From positions 3,968,001 to 4,032,000 of the forward strand of contig RQOL01000906.1 in the NCBI GenBank assembly GCA_013076295.1: a stretch of 64,000 nt of DNA. The letters run 5' to 3'. The position numbers and the translations under genes are program-made. The notes under the pieces are model-generated. The model was given only the letters and a program-made list of their open reading frames with translations. It was not told where the DNA came from and did no database searches. Positions 43,548 to 57,000 of the stretch are shown piece after piece (the stretch's first letter is position 1; each line of letters begins with the position of its first letter). The stretch comes from Sanderia malayensis (taxonomy: Eukaryota > Cnidaria > Scyphozoa > Semaeostomeae > Pelagiidae).

Positions 43548-46500
43548 ATGTTTCATAATGGACGCGACTCGACCAGTAATAACAGCAAGAAGATTCGACT
43601 TTCTGCTTTTATTATATTGGTTGTAACATTTTTATGCCATGTGGATGCTCAAGCAGTGGATACCGCACAGTGTAAAACCTACATTATTGCATCGACTTTA
43701 GGCACTTTTGTAGCCTGTTTGCTGTTTGCAGTAGCAGCTGTGTTGCTCGCCCGGCAACGTTTGAAACAGCTCATAGTTCGTGGTAAGTTGTGCCTTAATA
43801 AATCTTTACTGTACTCTTATAAATATTCCTCATCAGATAGATACCTTTACCTCCCCTTTTAGTGTCATTTAGGACTATCAAATAAAGTTGTTTACAATTT
43901 TATTAGAGTCTTTCAAAATATTCATTACGTTGCAACTGACGAGTGTTTTATTACACTTTTAGATAATACATTTATTTTAAGAGGAGAGGACGGTAATAGG
44001 ATAAATAACTCGCATTATTCAGCTATCAAAATAACATTGGGTAATAGTTTTTCCCTTGACGGCCCTTTAAATATTCGAAGCATGCAGAAAGGCAAGGAAT
44101 TGTAGAGTGACAAAATGTTCGAGGTGTAAACCGAAGAGACGAAGTTCCTTTTTCTTGCATTCTTCTCAATATATTTTACTTTTTTATCATCTTTCGAGGG
44201 CAGTTTGAGTGATAATAAACTTCGTTAAATGATATCATTTACATACTTTTATGTATTATTCATAGTCAGTTAATTTCACCACTTCGTTTTCATTCAGGCT
44301 TACTGAGAAAAAATGACTTGGAAGGCTCGAAACCTGCTGACGACATTCAATTCGAAAATCCAACTGCCATTGCACAAGGTATTTTTTAATTTTACACCTC
44401 TGTCGAAATCTCTGTTGTGTTCAGTGATAGAGTAAATTATTATTATTGACATGGACCAATTTGTCAATTAGAACAGAAACTGTTCTCGCGACCAGCTTGC
44501 ATCGGTTTGGGCAAATGCAAAACACAGTTGATTCCTGCTGATGGCCTGTGACGGGGTCAGTTTTGGTGTGCGACAAATCATGTTTGGTTTTGGTTTGGTT
44601 TAACCAGAAACAACCTCCTTTTCGACAATCTCTTTCTGAATAATTGCGTCATTGCAAATGCGAGATAAGGAAAGATTTCAATATTGCTATGAAAAAGTCA
44701 AAATACCTAACTCTCGCATTAAATCAATTTATTTGCTTTAATCCTACCTGCAAATTCCAAGTGCGCGTTACTTTGTATGCAAGGCTTTTTTGGTTTGATT
44801 ATTTTTGCAATTGTTTCAGAAATTTGCAGTACTCAGTCAATTGTCATACCTTCACATGCCGTTAATAGTTTCGCAATGCAAAGTTTACAATTAAAGTTTA
44901 CCACAGCTTAAATTAGCGACGTATGCACGACGTATATTATATTCAGAGGTCCCATCTGATAATAAAATAATGTGATGAGTAGGATTCCTTTACGACTATT
45001 CTTTCCATGAATTTGCCCCCACTTGGTCACATTGTCGGCTGAGAAAAGCATGCAATGATTTAGAAAATTCCAAAACTGGAACAATTCGAAATTGAATAGT
45101 GATCAAAGACAGGCTTGTTAAAATTATCGGCTTCCCCAGCTTTTTTATTCTATTGCTTTTTGTCAATTTAAATTCGCTTTGTCTGCTGCATCCTTAGTCA
45201 TTTTCACGATTCTAAGAATGCCATGTTAGGAATGCTGCTTGCGTGTGTTTACTTGGCATCGGCAGCAACTCATGAGTCCACATTGTGCATTGCCCTTCAA
45301 TGCATTCTTCACTCTAACGATGTCCTTTATCTGTAACCGGCAGTGGGTTTAAATGTACATCAAAGTTGGGATTCTGTACCTTCTTAGCTGCGTCTTAATC
45401 CATTTTAGCTACACACTCTCTTGCATGACCAACTCCGAATTTTGCGTTTCGGAGACACACAGTGATGTACCGTATTTCCTCTAATAAGCGCCCAGGCGCT
45501 TATTAAATACTTGGCAAATTTAGAAAAATATTTTGCAAAATGTTTTGAGCCAAACAGTGAAGATGTAAGAATTAGTTTACACTTTTTGATTTTAGGGTGG
45601 ACGCTTATTAGAGGGACCACAGAACATCTCGATAGAGAGAGTTTTTTCCGTCCAAATCCGTCCATCGGAAGGGATGATTGTCATTTTTGCGTTATTCAAA
45701 GCTAAGCTTATAAACGCTATGCTAAAACCACAAAAACGAATTTTCCAACTGTTTCAAATGCCATGTGGTTTGGTGGCGATGCCTCGTGAAGTCACTGCAT
45801 CCAATCAATGGCCCACTCTGTCTCTTGGCTGCTAATAAATTCTGCACATGCAATGAAATGCCGGTTTTCTTGCAAAATCTTTCCCCAATTATATATTTAC
45901 TCTGGTCTGTGACTGCCTCTCAGATCAGCTAGCTCTCGAGAGAGCGTCCAGTTCTTCAACACAGCCAATTCACATGTCTCACATGGCGTTCTTACTTACT
46001 TGTTACTTGAGTAACTTGAATTACTTATAAATTTCTGGAATTAAATAATGTTTTTTCTTTTCCATTTGAGTCTTGACATTTCGAGTTATTTATGCTTATA
46101 TATTTGAGATATTCATGACGTGACTCGATTGAAATCAAACAAAGCTTGGTATTTGTGCAATTTTGTGTGGGTATTGAAATTCGAGCAACAATCTTCCTAA
46201 ATTGCTTTTTTCACTGCAGATGATGGCGACAGTGGCTTTGCAAGTCCCATATCAGCTTCTGCAATCCCCTCCGATGTGCAGCCAGCGGTGCAGGTATTAA
46301 GACAGGCGCCAATTGATACTACAAAAGATAACAGTCACACACCAAGTACTACAACAGACGCCGGCACACAGACCTGCGATTTCCCACCTTCAAAGCCAAA
46401 GCAATCGGTATTTATCGATCATACTTTATCCTAAAATGCTTTGCCGTTTGATTACTTGAAGAGATTTGCTTTGAATGTTTCCTGGTTTTACAGTCGAATT

Positions 46501-49500
46501 TTCGTGATTTATTTTTACCAACAGTCGGTCGTTGTTGAGAAGCGCGCGAATGGCAGCCTCGGTCTGAATTTCGCTATAGCTGGCGTGTATGTGAAGAGCG
46601 TTGATCATGACGTCACAAACAAGCAAATTGAAAGTGTTGAGCCGGGTAGGATGAGCTGACAAGAAAACTTTTTCATTGTGTATACCGTAATGCTTCGATT
46701 AAACGCCCGGGGCGTGTATTAAGTTTTTTGATATTTTAGGGGATGGGGTTCTATTTGAGAGGGGCGTTTAATTGAAGCATTACGGTATATTCAACATTAA
46801 GTGTGTTTATGTTTGCTTTATTATCGCTGTTTAGAAGTATTTGAAGTACAATGAAATATCTAGTTGCTATAGTGATCGGTGCTTTTGCTTTTCCGTTGCT
46901 AAGGTGATGAGGTAATTTCTATCGACGGCACACAAGTTGAAGGAATGACTGACATGGAGGTGCTGACAATTGTCGCTAAATCTGGTCCAACTGTTCAATT
47001 GCAGATCGTGAAACATGCGTTCTTATGGAAAGGTATCTTGATGCTACTGAGCGCATTTTCTTAATATCAACTCATTCTTATTTACATATGTAATGAACAC
47101 AGAATAAACGCTTCTTTGATATGGGATTCCTTTGATGGGATTCCATGGGATTCCTTTGATTCTATGGGATGTAGGCTTATATATAGACTTAACATTGCTA
47201 ATGTCAATAACTCAACTACCTTCTAATTCCAACGTAATTAAGATCAGAAACACTTCCGTTCTTCAGCAAGCCAGCCAGAACGAAGTGGCGGCTAGCTTGA
47301 AGGATCGCATTACTTCTCCTGGTTTATGTTACTTTTTACCATCACTGTGGTGCATTAACTGTTCTGTTGAAAGATTATTGTTTTTAATGTTGTTGTGTCA
47401 TTTTTATCGACAGTTGATGAGGGAAATTTTGGAAATCAACAGATGAAGAAGCAAGCCCACTCACCGCAACTCAGCACAGCAGTTGATTACGAAGCCCTGA
47501 AGAAAGCGAAACTCGAGATCGGCGAAGCGTTAATGGAACTGCGCAGGTGCACATCACAAAACTCCAAAACTGCTCATCCACTGTGCGTGAAATTGCACGA
47601 GAAGAGCAGTTCTCAGCACTCATCATTCATAGATTCAATCGAACTACAACATGCTATTCACGAAGAGGAATTTGTCGTTATTGAGGGTCCTGAGTCAACG
47701 CCACCAAGACAAGTTGAGATTGCGCTTGACAGTGAGAAGATCGATGGCGGTAATGATATGGAGATCAATGCCATGAATGTCTCTGTTTCAGCTTGTCAGA
47801 CTACTAATGCAGTGCCTGTGATTAAAGCAAGTAAGAATGAAAATGTTACTGCATTGAAGCTGGACTCAGATTCGGCGGCGAGTCCAGAGAAAAAGATCAT
47901 CATTGAACATAAAAGTGTCGTGTCTGTTCCAGTCTGCGATTCAAATTGTGATTTAGGTCGTGATTCAAAAGCAGGAAAAGTAGTTCAGAGTGGTTCTGGC
48001 GGCCCAATCAACCAAAACCAGATTGCAATTGAATCATCAAGTCGACCTGATGATGTAAAACCAAATAGACAAATGTTGCATCTTCCACTGAAGAATAACA
48101 TCTATCAACGTCCAAAAAGAGCTAGTCCACCTGAAGAGCCACAGGCTTTCCATGCTATGAACGGCAATAGCCATGCTGGCAGCCCTGTGGATGGTTCGAA
48201 TATCCAAAACATGCACAGTCCGGCCGGATATTACGTCACAGAGAATGCCACTACAAATGGGTTTTATCCTGCGCAGGAAAACGTGTCGGATATGAATTAC
48301 GTTTGTGCTGATTTGGACAAGATAAAGCCACCTCCGTCTTATGAAGTCGCCTCTTTGACTTTCAATACTCAAAAGCCTGGAAGTAAGTCGTATTCCGGGG
48401 GTAGCTCATTTGGTTCATTCGAGCATAAAATAACAATTGGTAACCAGGAGTCGTCCCCGGTCGGTACTTCGATTCACAATTCAACGGATTCTTCCTTCGA
48501 CGATCTGGATCCTGCAATTTATTTTTCAAAATCAAATCGGGACGCGATTGATATCGACGAACACGTCATGAGGTACATGACGAAGAAATACAGCGAGCCT
48601 CGTTTCCCCATTTCAGCCTCGTTGTCATCCTCGCCACCATCTGCGACTGGTCAATTGAGTCAGAGCTTACCTGCTCCGAGGTTTGCTCATGCCGATTACA
48701 GCATCAGTCAACCTAGATCTGCGTCTGAATATCCTGATGCAATGCAACCTGCCCTTAACAATGACTACCACAGAGCAATACTCAGCGATATACCCAACAA
48801 TAATGGTGCTTACGTCATAGCCTCGAATTCATCTCTGCATCATCAAAGCGAGGTTGTCGATTCAATGAGCTGCGGAGGAGCTGGATTGTCGAGGCTTTAC
48901 AAAGACGATGCGCAGCGCAGTTGTAGCGCGGCGTATTTCAACGATCGCGAATTGGTAAACGGCAGAGATTTGTTATTAATGTCAACGACGAATGGCTCCG
49001 CTCAATATCCCAGTCGGCGTTTATCACCGGAGCACGCACCTCATTCAATGACAGACTTATACAAAGATCTGACGTCAAGTCTCGAACTAACACCAACAAC
49101 AACATCTCCTGAATCCGTCCAAGATTCTGCTACGATGTCAAAGCTTAAGCTCGGAGCATACAAACGACTTTTAAAGCAACGCTACCCGTTTCAATACGAC
49201 TTGGCGAAGAATATTCGCCGCGCGGCTTCCAGTCCGTCTGTTAACGCGGAGCACCAGCGCGGCGAATCGAGCGAATCTTCTTACTACAACAACAACAGCA
49301 ACGATTCGCTGTCGGTGCAGAAGAGGAATCAGAGAAATCAAAGGAATCGCGGTAAATCAAGAGCCGAATCATTCGACAGACGAAAATCAATTGACTCGGG
49401 ATCGCTACGAAAACTTGCTGCCGAATTACAAGCGAATCAATCGTTATCCGACGACCTGCCGATGCTGGCTCGGCTACTCGGCGGAGCAGGTGGAATGGAA

Positions 49501-49563
49501 CTAGCGGAATCGGAAAGAGGGAATAATCTATATCGATACAATTCAAGTGATACATTGTATTAA
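43548..49563 (+). CDS. Single-pass membrane protein with one PDZ domain (function unknown)
   Basis: Six exons in phase: 43548-43782, 44298-44378, 46220-46407, 46525-46645, 46904-47032 and 47414-49563, 967 aa. Exon 1 gives a cleavable signal (IRLSAFIILVVTFLCHVDAQ), only about a dozen lumenal residues including one Cys (VDTAQCKTY), then one helix (IIASTLGTFVACLLFAVAAV) and a basic stop-transfer (ARQRLKQLIVR). The cytoplasmic part has a Ser/Thr/Pro linker and a PDZ domain over exons 4-5: VVEKRANGSLGLNFAIAG (the GLGF loop as GLNF), VEPGDEVISIDGTQVEGM and ILxLxV-like TVQLQIVKHA. A 716-residue low-complexity tail follows with PPPSYEVASL (PPxY WW ligand), a Lys/Arg-rich block near KRLLKQRYPFQYDLAKNIR and the C-terminus YRYNSSDTLY. 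I do not recognise an orthologue. It may be a membrane scaffold; intron 4 carries a MITE. Confidence 0.82.
45468..45625. mobile_element. MITE of the TACCGTA...AATAAGCGCCC type, PDZ-gene intron
   Basis: The left arm TACCGTATTTCCTCTAATAA + GCGCCC pairs with the right GGTGGACGCTTATTAGAGGG; the outermost right end is degraded. Part of a superfamily of TACCGTA-ended elements also at 26.8, 46.7 and 58.7 kb. Confidence 0.65.
46683..46788. mobile_element. 106-bp MITE, PDZ-gene intron 4
   Basis: The left arm TACCGTAATGCTTCGATTAA + ACGCCC is complementary, with one mismatch, to the right arm GGGGCGTTTAATTGAAGCAT + TACGGTA. Best-preserved copy of this subfamily in the window. Confidence 0.85.
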
Positions 49564-51037
49564 GATTAGTGCCGCATCAATGCTTCACTTGACAGCTTGG
49601 CAAGTATCGATTAAATTGTCGAATTCATTGAAGACCAGGACCTGATTGTTGTTGTTCTTAAGTATGCGGTTTATAGAGATTTACTATTGCATTGGAACCT
49701 CTGTGTAGTGGGCAGTTATTGGATGGGTTATGGTGCCATTTCAGCTGTCAGGATGGTTGCTGTGTAAAGGAATTGGTTGCTTTACAGGGGAGATGCATAT
49801 CACGATACTTTCCGTGTGTTTCAAACGATATTCTGTCAGATCGTATATCGGTTGCGATGTAGTTTTGATAGACAAGGTGGATGTGACAATTATGGAAGTC
49901 TGTCTTTAATTCCCTCCAACGAAATAAATTTCCCGAGGTACTTTCAACTGTGAAACCAAATGGAATTATGGTCTGCCAATGAATGTCAGAGTTGAGTGAT
50001 GATCATCGAATTACAACTTGTGCTTGAAATGTCAATTGGTGAAGATGACTTTATACTGCATAGCATATCTTAAAAATATCTTTCTCATATCTGACAATGA
50101 TGCTTATTTGATCGTGTCTTGCTTGCAAACCCCGTACCAAGTACAGTCAACTCTGTCTAGTTCGAACACCCTGGAGAAGCGTGAAAAAGCTCGAATTACA
50201 AAAGGTTCTAATTATAGAGGTTTGTTTTATAAGAATTGGTTAATTGGTGATCCTTAGAGTAACAGAGAATTTCGTTCGAATTAGATAAAGTTCGAATTAC
50301 GCGAGTTCGAACTATGCAGATTTGGCTGTACAGCAAGCTTTGTTCCAAACATAAAAACTTTGTAAGCCATACCGAGTTTTATTTCAATCTTGCCAAACTC
50401 GCAAAATCCTATTGCCTAAATATAGCATACCTTTTAACTTATGAATGCTAAAACAAAACACTGTACCAAACCTCCCTGCAAATATATGGGACTTAATTGC
50501 ACCAAGCCGTATTGCAAATTACATTGAATTTCGACTCTTCTATTCTATAAATACACATATACGTAAGCATAAATATGTCGATTTAATGTTTTGTATATAT
50601 TAGTCATCATCTTTATATCGTCTATAGATATCATTGTTGCATCCATTCTATCATATTTGCTAATATTAATCAAAGAACCATTGTATTTAATATCAAAGGA
50701 TGGTTAACTCCAACATTTCATTTTACTTCGACCAGTTGAGTTTTCTGCCATGTTTCGCCCTTTGCCCGCCTGTAGAGAATGTGCAGACTGAAGACAAATG
50801 AAGTATATTTTGTGCCTGCGTAACTACTCCTCCCCACTTTTATTATCCATTGTTCTCTGTGTCAGTATTGTTTCCAGTCCGTTTTTTACAAATAGCTGGT
50901 TGATTCGTATTTCTCAATATTGTTGTCTTCCTCCACAGAGAAGCGGACAGCTGCTCTGATCTGATTGAGTAACAGTGTTTAAACACTGACACAGCACTCT
51001 TTTATTTTTCAGCTGTTGTTATTGACAAGAAAGAAAG
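49564..51037. other. Intergenic stretch between the PDZ gene and the FAS1 gene
   Basis: PDZ-gene 3' UTR, a MITE (50151-50332) and the FAS1-gene upstream region. A likely 5'-UTR acceptor (TTTTATTTTTCAG, ending about 51012) precedes the FAS1 start codon. No other gene seen. Confidence 0.5.
50151..50332. mobile_element. ~180-bp MITE (TACAGTCAACTCTGTCTAGTTCGAAC type)
   Basis: The left arm TACAGTCAACTCTGTCTAGT + TCGAACA pairs imperfectly with the right AGTTCGAACTATGCAGATTT + GGCTGTA. A related element, TACAGTCGACTCTCGCAATC ... GATAGCAAGATTCAACTGTA, is at 52559-52736, and worn relatives lie at about 10995-11165. Confidence 0.65.
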
Positions 51038-54000
51038 ATGATACAACAAGCGATCTTACTCATTTGCTGCTCTTCAATGATACTTGCAGTGTGCAGTTCC
51101 ATTAGAAATGACTCTCCTTTTGGTGGCTACTACGGGTTTGACCCATTCCACAAACTCAAACCCAAGATGCTAAGAATTTCACCTGACAGAAGCATTGCTC
51201 AAGCTGACATTCGAAATTCTAAGTTTTTGGGGTATGTTTTACATTTTACTTAACCAAGTTTTATTTTACTATCATATACCAGCTGTGAGAGATTGAACAC
51301 ACCAAGGAATTTAATCATTTCTTTCGAGCTCCGAGCAAAGAAGCTCGATGAATAATTGTCCCATTGAACCTTGTTCATCAAAAATAACAACGGTGAATAA
51401 AAATACATAACAAATACTAAAGAAAGTAAATAGTGAAGTTACTTGATTGAGAAGAGTTGTTACACGAATCGCTAATTTAATTGCAATAATTGTCTTCAAA
51501 CACTATACACCTCTGGACCCCGCTCCTGCGAACAATGTCCCCTCAATATTGCTTACAACAAGATCTTATATTATTGGGGGATTGTTCATAGATCAGGCTT
51601 TTTGACGGGTTTTAGCCCCACTTTACATTTTCGAAAGCCATTACGTTTTGCAGAAATTTTTTTTACTCTATCGAAGGTTAGCCCCTGGTATCGTGTGTCC
51701 AGCAGTTTTTTCGCATTAAGACCCTAAATCGTATAACCACTGGCTTGCGGTTTGCGAAATCGGAAACATTGCCTTTCCATATTCTCATCCATGGCAAACT
51801 GCCATCTAAAATTATCAGGTTTACTTACAGCTTGTTTTTCAAATTGTTAAGCAATTAACACTTTGATGATTATATTTTCCTTTGGCTTTAATATTCAGTT
51901 TGATTTTCGAAAAATTTTATTATCAAGTGAGATGGTTGATGTGCGAGTAGCAACACCCAGATCTTGCTTTGGAGCAGTTATTGCCTTAAAAGTTTATTAT
52001 CTTTAAACATACCAACTTTAATTAGCAGTATTGATTCCATAATCCTTTGTAGGGCTCGCTTCAATAACACACAAGTAGAATGGGTTCACATATTTCGCAA
52101 ATTTCTTTTCTATTTGCATTATATTTTGCAAAGAGAATCTATGTGTCGCAGCATTTTATTTGTGGCTTTGTAATAAAACATTTTTATATATCAATCTAAT
52201 CGTCTTAACTGATTTGCGTGGATGTTGTTAATTAAAAGCGTTGGCAAATATGACCATATTAATCAACTCATCCCTTAATATATGCAGCGTTTCAAGCGAG
52301 CGCCCGAGGCGTTTAACAAAGACCAAGACCTTATATAGCTTCGAAATAAGAGTGACCAGCACAAATGTGAGCATGGAAGCAAAAGAATATCAGAAAATAT
52401 GTTTATCGTTTCAGGCCAAATGTTTGTGTCAAGCGACATCCAATTGGTAGACTACGACAATGTATTCGTGTCAATGACAAATATAATTGCACAATGTAAG
52501 CATGCAATTCAATCAACTTTGATCAACTTTAATAGACATTTAATCAACTGTTTTCACTACAGTCGACTCTCGCAATCTCCAACCCCCAGGGGAAAAGAAA
52601 ATTTGTTGGACATGGCGGGAGTTGGAGATATTCGAACTAAATTCACCCAACTAGAGAACGAGGGGAAATGGGAACCTGCTCGAGATAGCGAGTTGTTCGA
52701 GATAACCGAGTTAGAGATAGCAAGATTCAACTGTATTCCTTTTGCTACACTATACCTCCATTATGTCTATGTCAATTATATCTCTAATCTCCCTGTGTAT
52801 ATTTAAGCAAGTTTGCTTGCTTGTGCAATTTATTTATTTACTTGCTTATTACATAGTTATATTTTTCAGTTACTATTATTGCTTTGCTTTTGTTTCTTTA
52901 GAGCATTTTGTTATCGTTCGGTTTTCCATTGCTGTCCGGGATTTCAAACAAGCACTGGAAAGTCAGGATGTCCTAAAGGTATCATTATCATATTACGCAG
53001 AATCCTTTTTTATACTCTGCGTATATCTGTCCTTAATAAAGTCCCTTTTTGTAACTGAACTGTATTTACTACTTAATGTTTCCGAGCCCCGGTATGATGA
53101 ACTTCTTTATATTTGTGACCAACCTTTCTAAGTATATGCTTATGTAGCTTAAAGAAAAATAGCTTTGAAAATCGGAAACATAGCGAATCATAATAACTAC
53201 TAAAGCTTTTCGTCTGACACTCATCAGAGTAGTACGTCAGAAAGAGAACGAAAATGAAAACCTAACGAATAATTATACCCAGAAGAGGATCGAAATCGAC
53301 CAATCAGAAAAGAGGTGAATGATTGGTGTAGCGCAAAAACAACCAATCATCACCGGTGATGATTGGTTGATTAATCATCTGTTCCCAATAATCATCACTA
53401 CCAACCATCTCTTTCATCTTTTTGCTTCGTGGTTTTTCATGCAATTTACTCTCAGTTTTGATATGTTCATATGATATTTTGTTAAATTTAATTCAATTCT
53501 GGTTATACCTGGAATGGCTATGTTTTACATTATAACTGGCTAGCTATCATCTATTGCACTGAAACTAACGTCTAATGCATGTCTCTTTTTCAGAGCTTTA
53601 CACTTCTTCTAAGAACGTTTTCGAAGTTGTAAAGTCGCTGAAGTTGACCACGTTTGCCACATTCTTGATGATGTCTGGTCTGAATGCCATCATTTCCAAT
53701 TCCAACGCAACAGAAAAGTTCACAGTGTTTGCTCCAAACGAAGACGCCTTTGCTCTACTTGGCAGGGAAAAAATGCGACAATACATAGATAATTCCAAAG
53801 AATTAACTGACCTACTTTTAGATCATATAACCAGTGGAAAAACTCCGGTTTCTGGCTTCGAGAATAACCAAATGTTGAGTACATTGCGTGGAGGAAAGAT
53901 CAGATTTAACTGTTATTACAGACGTAAGGTATTAAGATTGAACTTCTTATTTGTGCCTTTACCTCACCTTACCTAGATTCGCAAGATTCAGGGTTTGCAT

Positions 54001-57000
54001 TCCAAGTATTTATCCTAGAAACACCAGAAAACACTTTTTTGTGTAGTAACCTATGATGAAAAGGAATTTCAAAAAGTATTTTAAAATATCTTGAAATTGT
54101 GGCTCTCAGGCCGAGAACTAGAAGCTTGGTCCTCAGTTAAATGTAGATTTTTGCATTATGGAATATTCAGGTCGCTAGATTCAAGGTTTGAGTTACAAAT
54201 GTTTTTGCTAGAGAGACTTGTTTTGCAGCTCATGCTGAACAGGAGTATCAAAAATAAGTTCCCAATGCAACATCTAACGAATACAGCAACAGAGAGAATG
54301 TATCTTTAATTTTTTGGGGGGGGGTTGAGCCCCTGATCCCCAATGAACTCTACGTTTATCTGTTCCGGTATGATATATAGTTTCGTATAACAATGAAGAT
54401 TACTCTAAGAAGGAAAACATTTATTCTTGCTCTTCATGAAGTATTTATTCCTGTCTTCATTTGAAAACCTCTCCCTATTATATTCATGCATTTGAGGAAG
54501 AGAATTGAAAACATATAATAGCAATATACTTTCTTTTTCCCAGCTGAAAACTATAAATGGCGTAAGAATTGTTGATGAGAATGTTGCTGCTAGCAATGGC
54601 ATAGTCCACGTGGTCAACTTTATCATCACTTCACCGAAGTACAGAGCAGTCGACGTTCTTCAAAGGAATGAAAATACAACATTCTTCCGAAGATTATTGA
54701 AGTTGTCAAAAATCAAAATAACAGGACGTGAAACGATATTTGCACCGACAAATGAAGCATTTAACAGACTAGATTCTGCTTTTCTTGATAGAGTGTTGAA
54801 GATGCCTGAATATTTAAAGGTATGCTCTACAAAAACATTTCTATTTTAATGAGAAATTTCAATTGTAACTCAACTTGATGTACCGTGGGCAGTATGTTAT
54901 CGATGTGGTATTCTATAAAATTGATATCATTATGAACTTCACTGTCAACTACCTTCTGTCCAACTGCAATTCCTCAATTTCGCATCCATTTTTTCGCATC
55001 AACCGAATTTGATTTGCAATTTCAATGCCCTAGTTTTCACTCTGGTCAGAATGAAGCTTTCCGAATCTGTTTCGTTATCTCGAGTACTACTTACTTCCCT
55101 GAGCGTTAGACCAATACTGTACTTTGTAGAGAACAATTTTGTTTCATTGCCTTTTCTTATATTTTTTGTTCTTTCTCAATCATTGTCTATCACTAATTTT
55201 TACCTCTTTTGTATAGAATTTGGTGTTGAATCATATTTTGCCTGACGTGGTTTACACAGAAGTTGTGAAAGGTGAAAATGATTTATTTGGAGTGCGAACC
55301 AAGGAGGGGACAGCTTATTACATGAAGTTACTCAATCGTAAAATCAGAATAGGCAGTGCAAGCATAGTAAAGCCTGATGTAACAGCTCAAGATGCAGTTA
55401 TTCATGTTATAGACAATGTCTTAGTGCCAACGTCAGGTAAGATCATTTTATTTGAATCTTTATTGATTTCTTGCCAGAATATGGTGCAACTTCTTTGTAA
55501 TTTACACAGCTCCATGTGGTTGAGAGCCCTAAGTAGAGAAATCAAAAATTGAAATTGATTGAAATTCGGCTCACAAATGATCAAACCATACTATTTAGGG
55601 CCTTCTGATCACGTTGAAACAATTTTCAGCTTTCTAGGACAATTGGTTCAAAAGTTAACAATTTTAAATGCTCGCGAGTAGTGAATGACTTTATGTATCC
55701 ATCATAACAGCCTAAGTTGAAAAAATCAAAAATTAAAATTCATTGAAATTTGGCTCACAAATAATAAAAACATACTATTTAGGGCCTTCTGATCACGTTG
55801 AAACAATTTTCAGCCTTCTAGGACAATTGGTTCAAAAGTTAACAATTTTAAATGCTCGCGAGTAGTGAATAACTTTATGTATATCCATCATGAAAGGCTA
55901 AAGTCGAGAAATCAAAAATTGAAATTCATTGAAATTCGGCTCACAAATAATAAAAACATACTATTTAGGGTCTTCTGATCACGTTGAAACAATTTTCAGC
56001 CTTTTAGGACAATTGGTTCAAAAGTTAACAATTTCAAATGCCCGCGAGTAGTGAATAACTTTATGTATTCATCATGAAAGCCTAAAGTCGAGAAATCAAA
56101 AATTGAAATTCATTGAAATTCGGCTCACAAATGATCAAAGCATACTATTTAGGGTCTTCTGATCACGTTGAAACAATTTTCAGCCCTCTAGGACAATTGG
56201 TTCAAAAGTTAACAATTTCAAATGCCCGCGAGTAGTGAATAACTTTATGTATTCATCATGAAAGCCTAAAGTCGAGCTCGAGAAGTCAAAAATTTTTTTT
56301 CCAGCCAAGACGATCCTTGATGTTGCAAAGCAGAAAGGTGCCTCGGTGTTCACAAAACTAATCGAAGAAATAGGACTACAGTCTTTACTTTCTCAAAGCA
56401 ACGAGACCTTCACTATATTTGCACCATCTGACGAAGCATGGCAGCAGTTTATAAAGAGCAGCACTGAAAATGTTTTGGCAAATATCTCAGACATCGTGCA
56501 ATATCATATCGTGCCACGCTGCTCATTGCAAGCGTGTGATTTTGTGAATGATATGCAACTAAATACGCTGGCAGGTGATAAGAAAATAAGAGTTAATGTT
56601 TACAACAATGGCAGGGTGAGTTTTGTTACTTTATTTTTTTACTGATATTACGAGGAGATCTCAGTGTGACAAACCCCAACTATAATTAAAATGCTGGCGT
56701 AACTACAATATTGTTGAGTTGACGTTGTCCTTGATATTGACAAGCCCCACAGGAGCCAGGGAAAGTCTGTTGCTGTTGTTAATTGCTTATAACTTTTTTG
56801 GACCGATTTAGTTTTCGTAGGTTCCAAAAACTAACAATTTAGTCCTTGATTCTTCAGTTTGCTCTTTGTTAAGCAATTCCCTGATGTATTGAATTATATT
56901 GGGGGTTTCCTTGCTTTTTCCCAGGTGAATTCAGTTCAAGGGGTCTGTATTAAAAACACAAGATGCAGCCCCGAAGCGGGTAATGGTGCTGTACACATCA

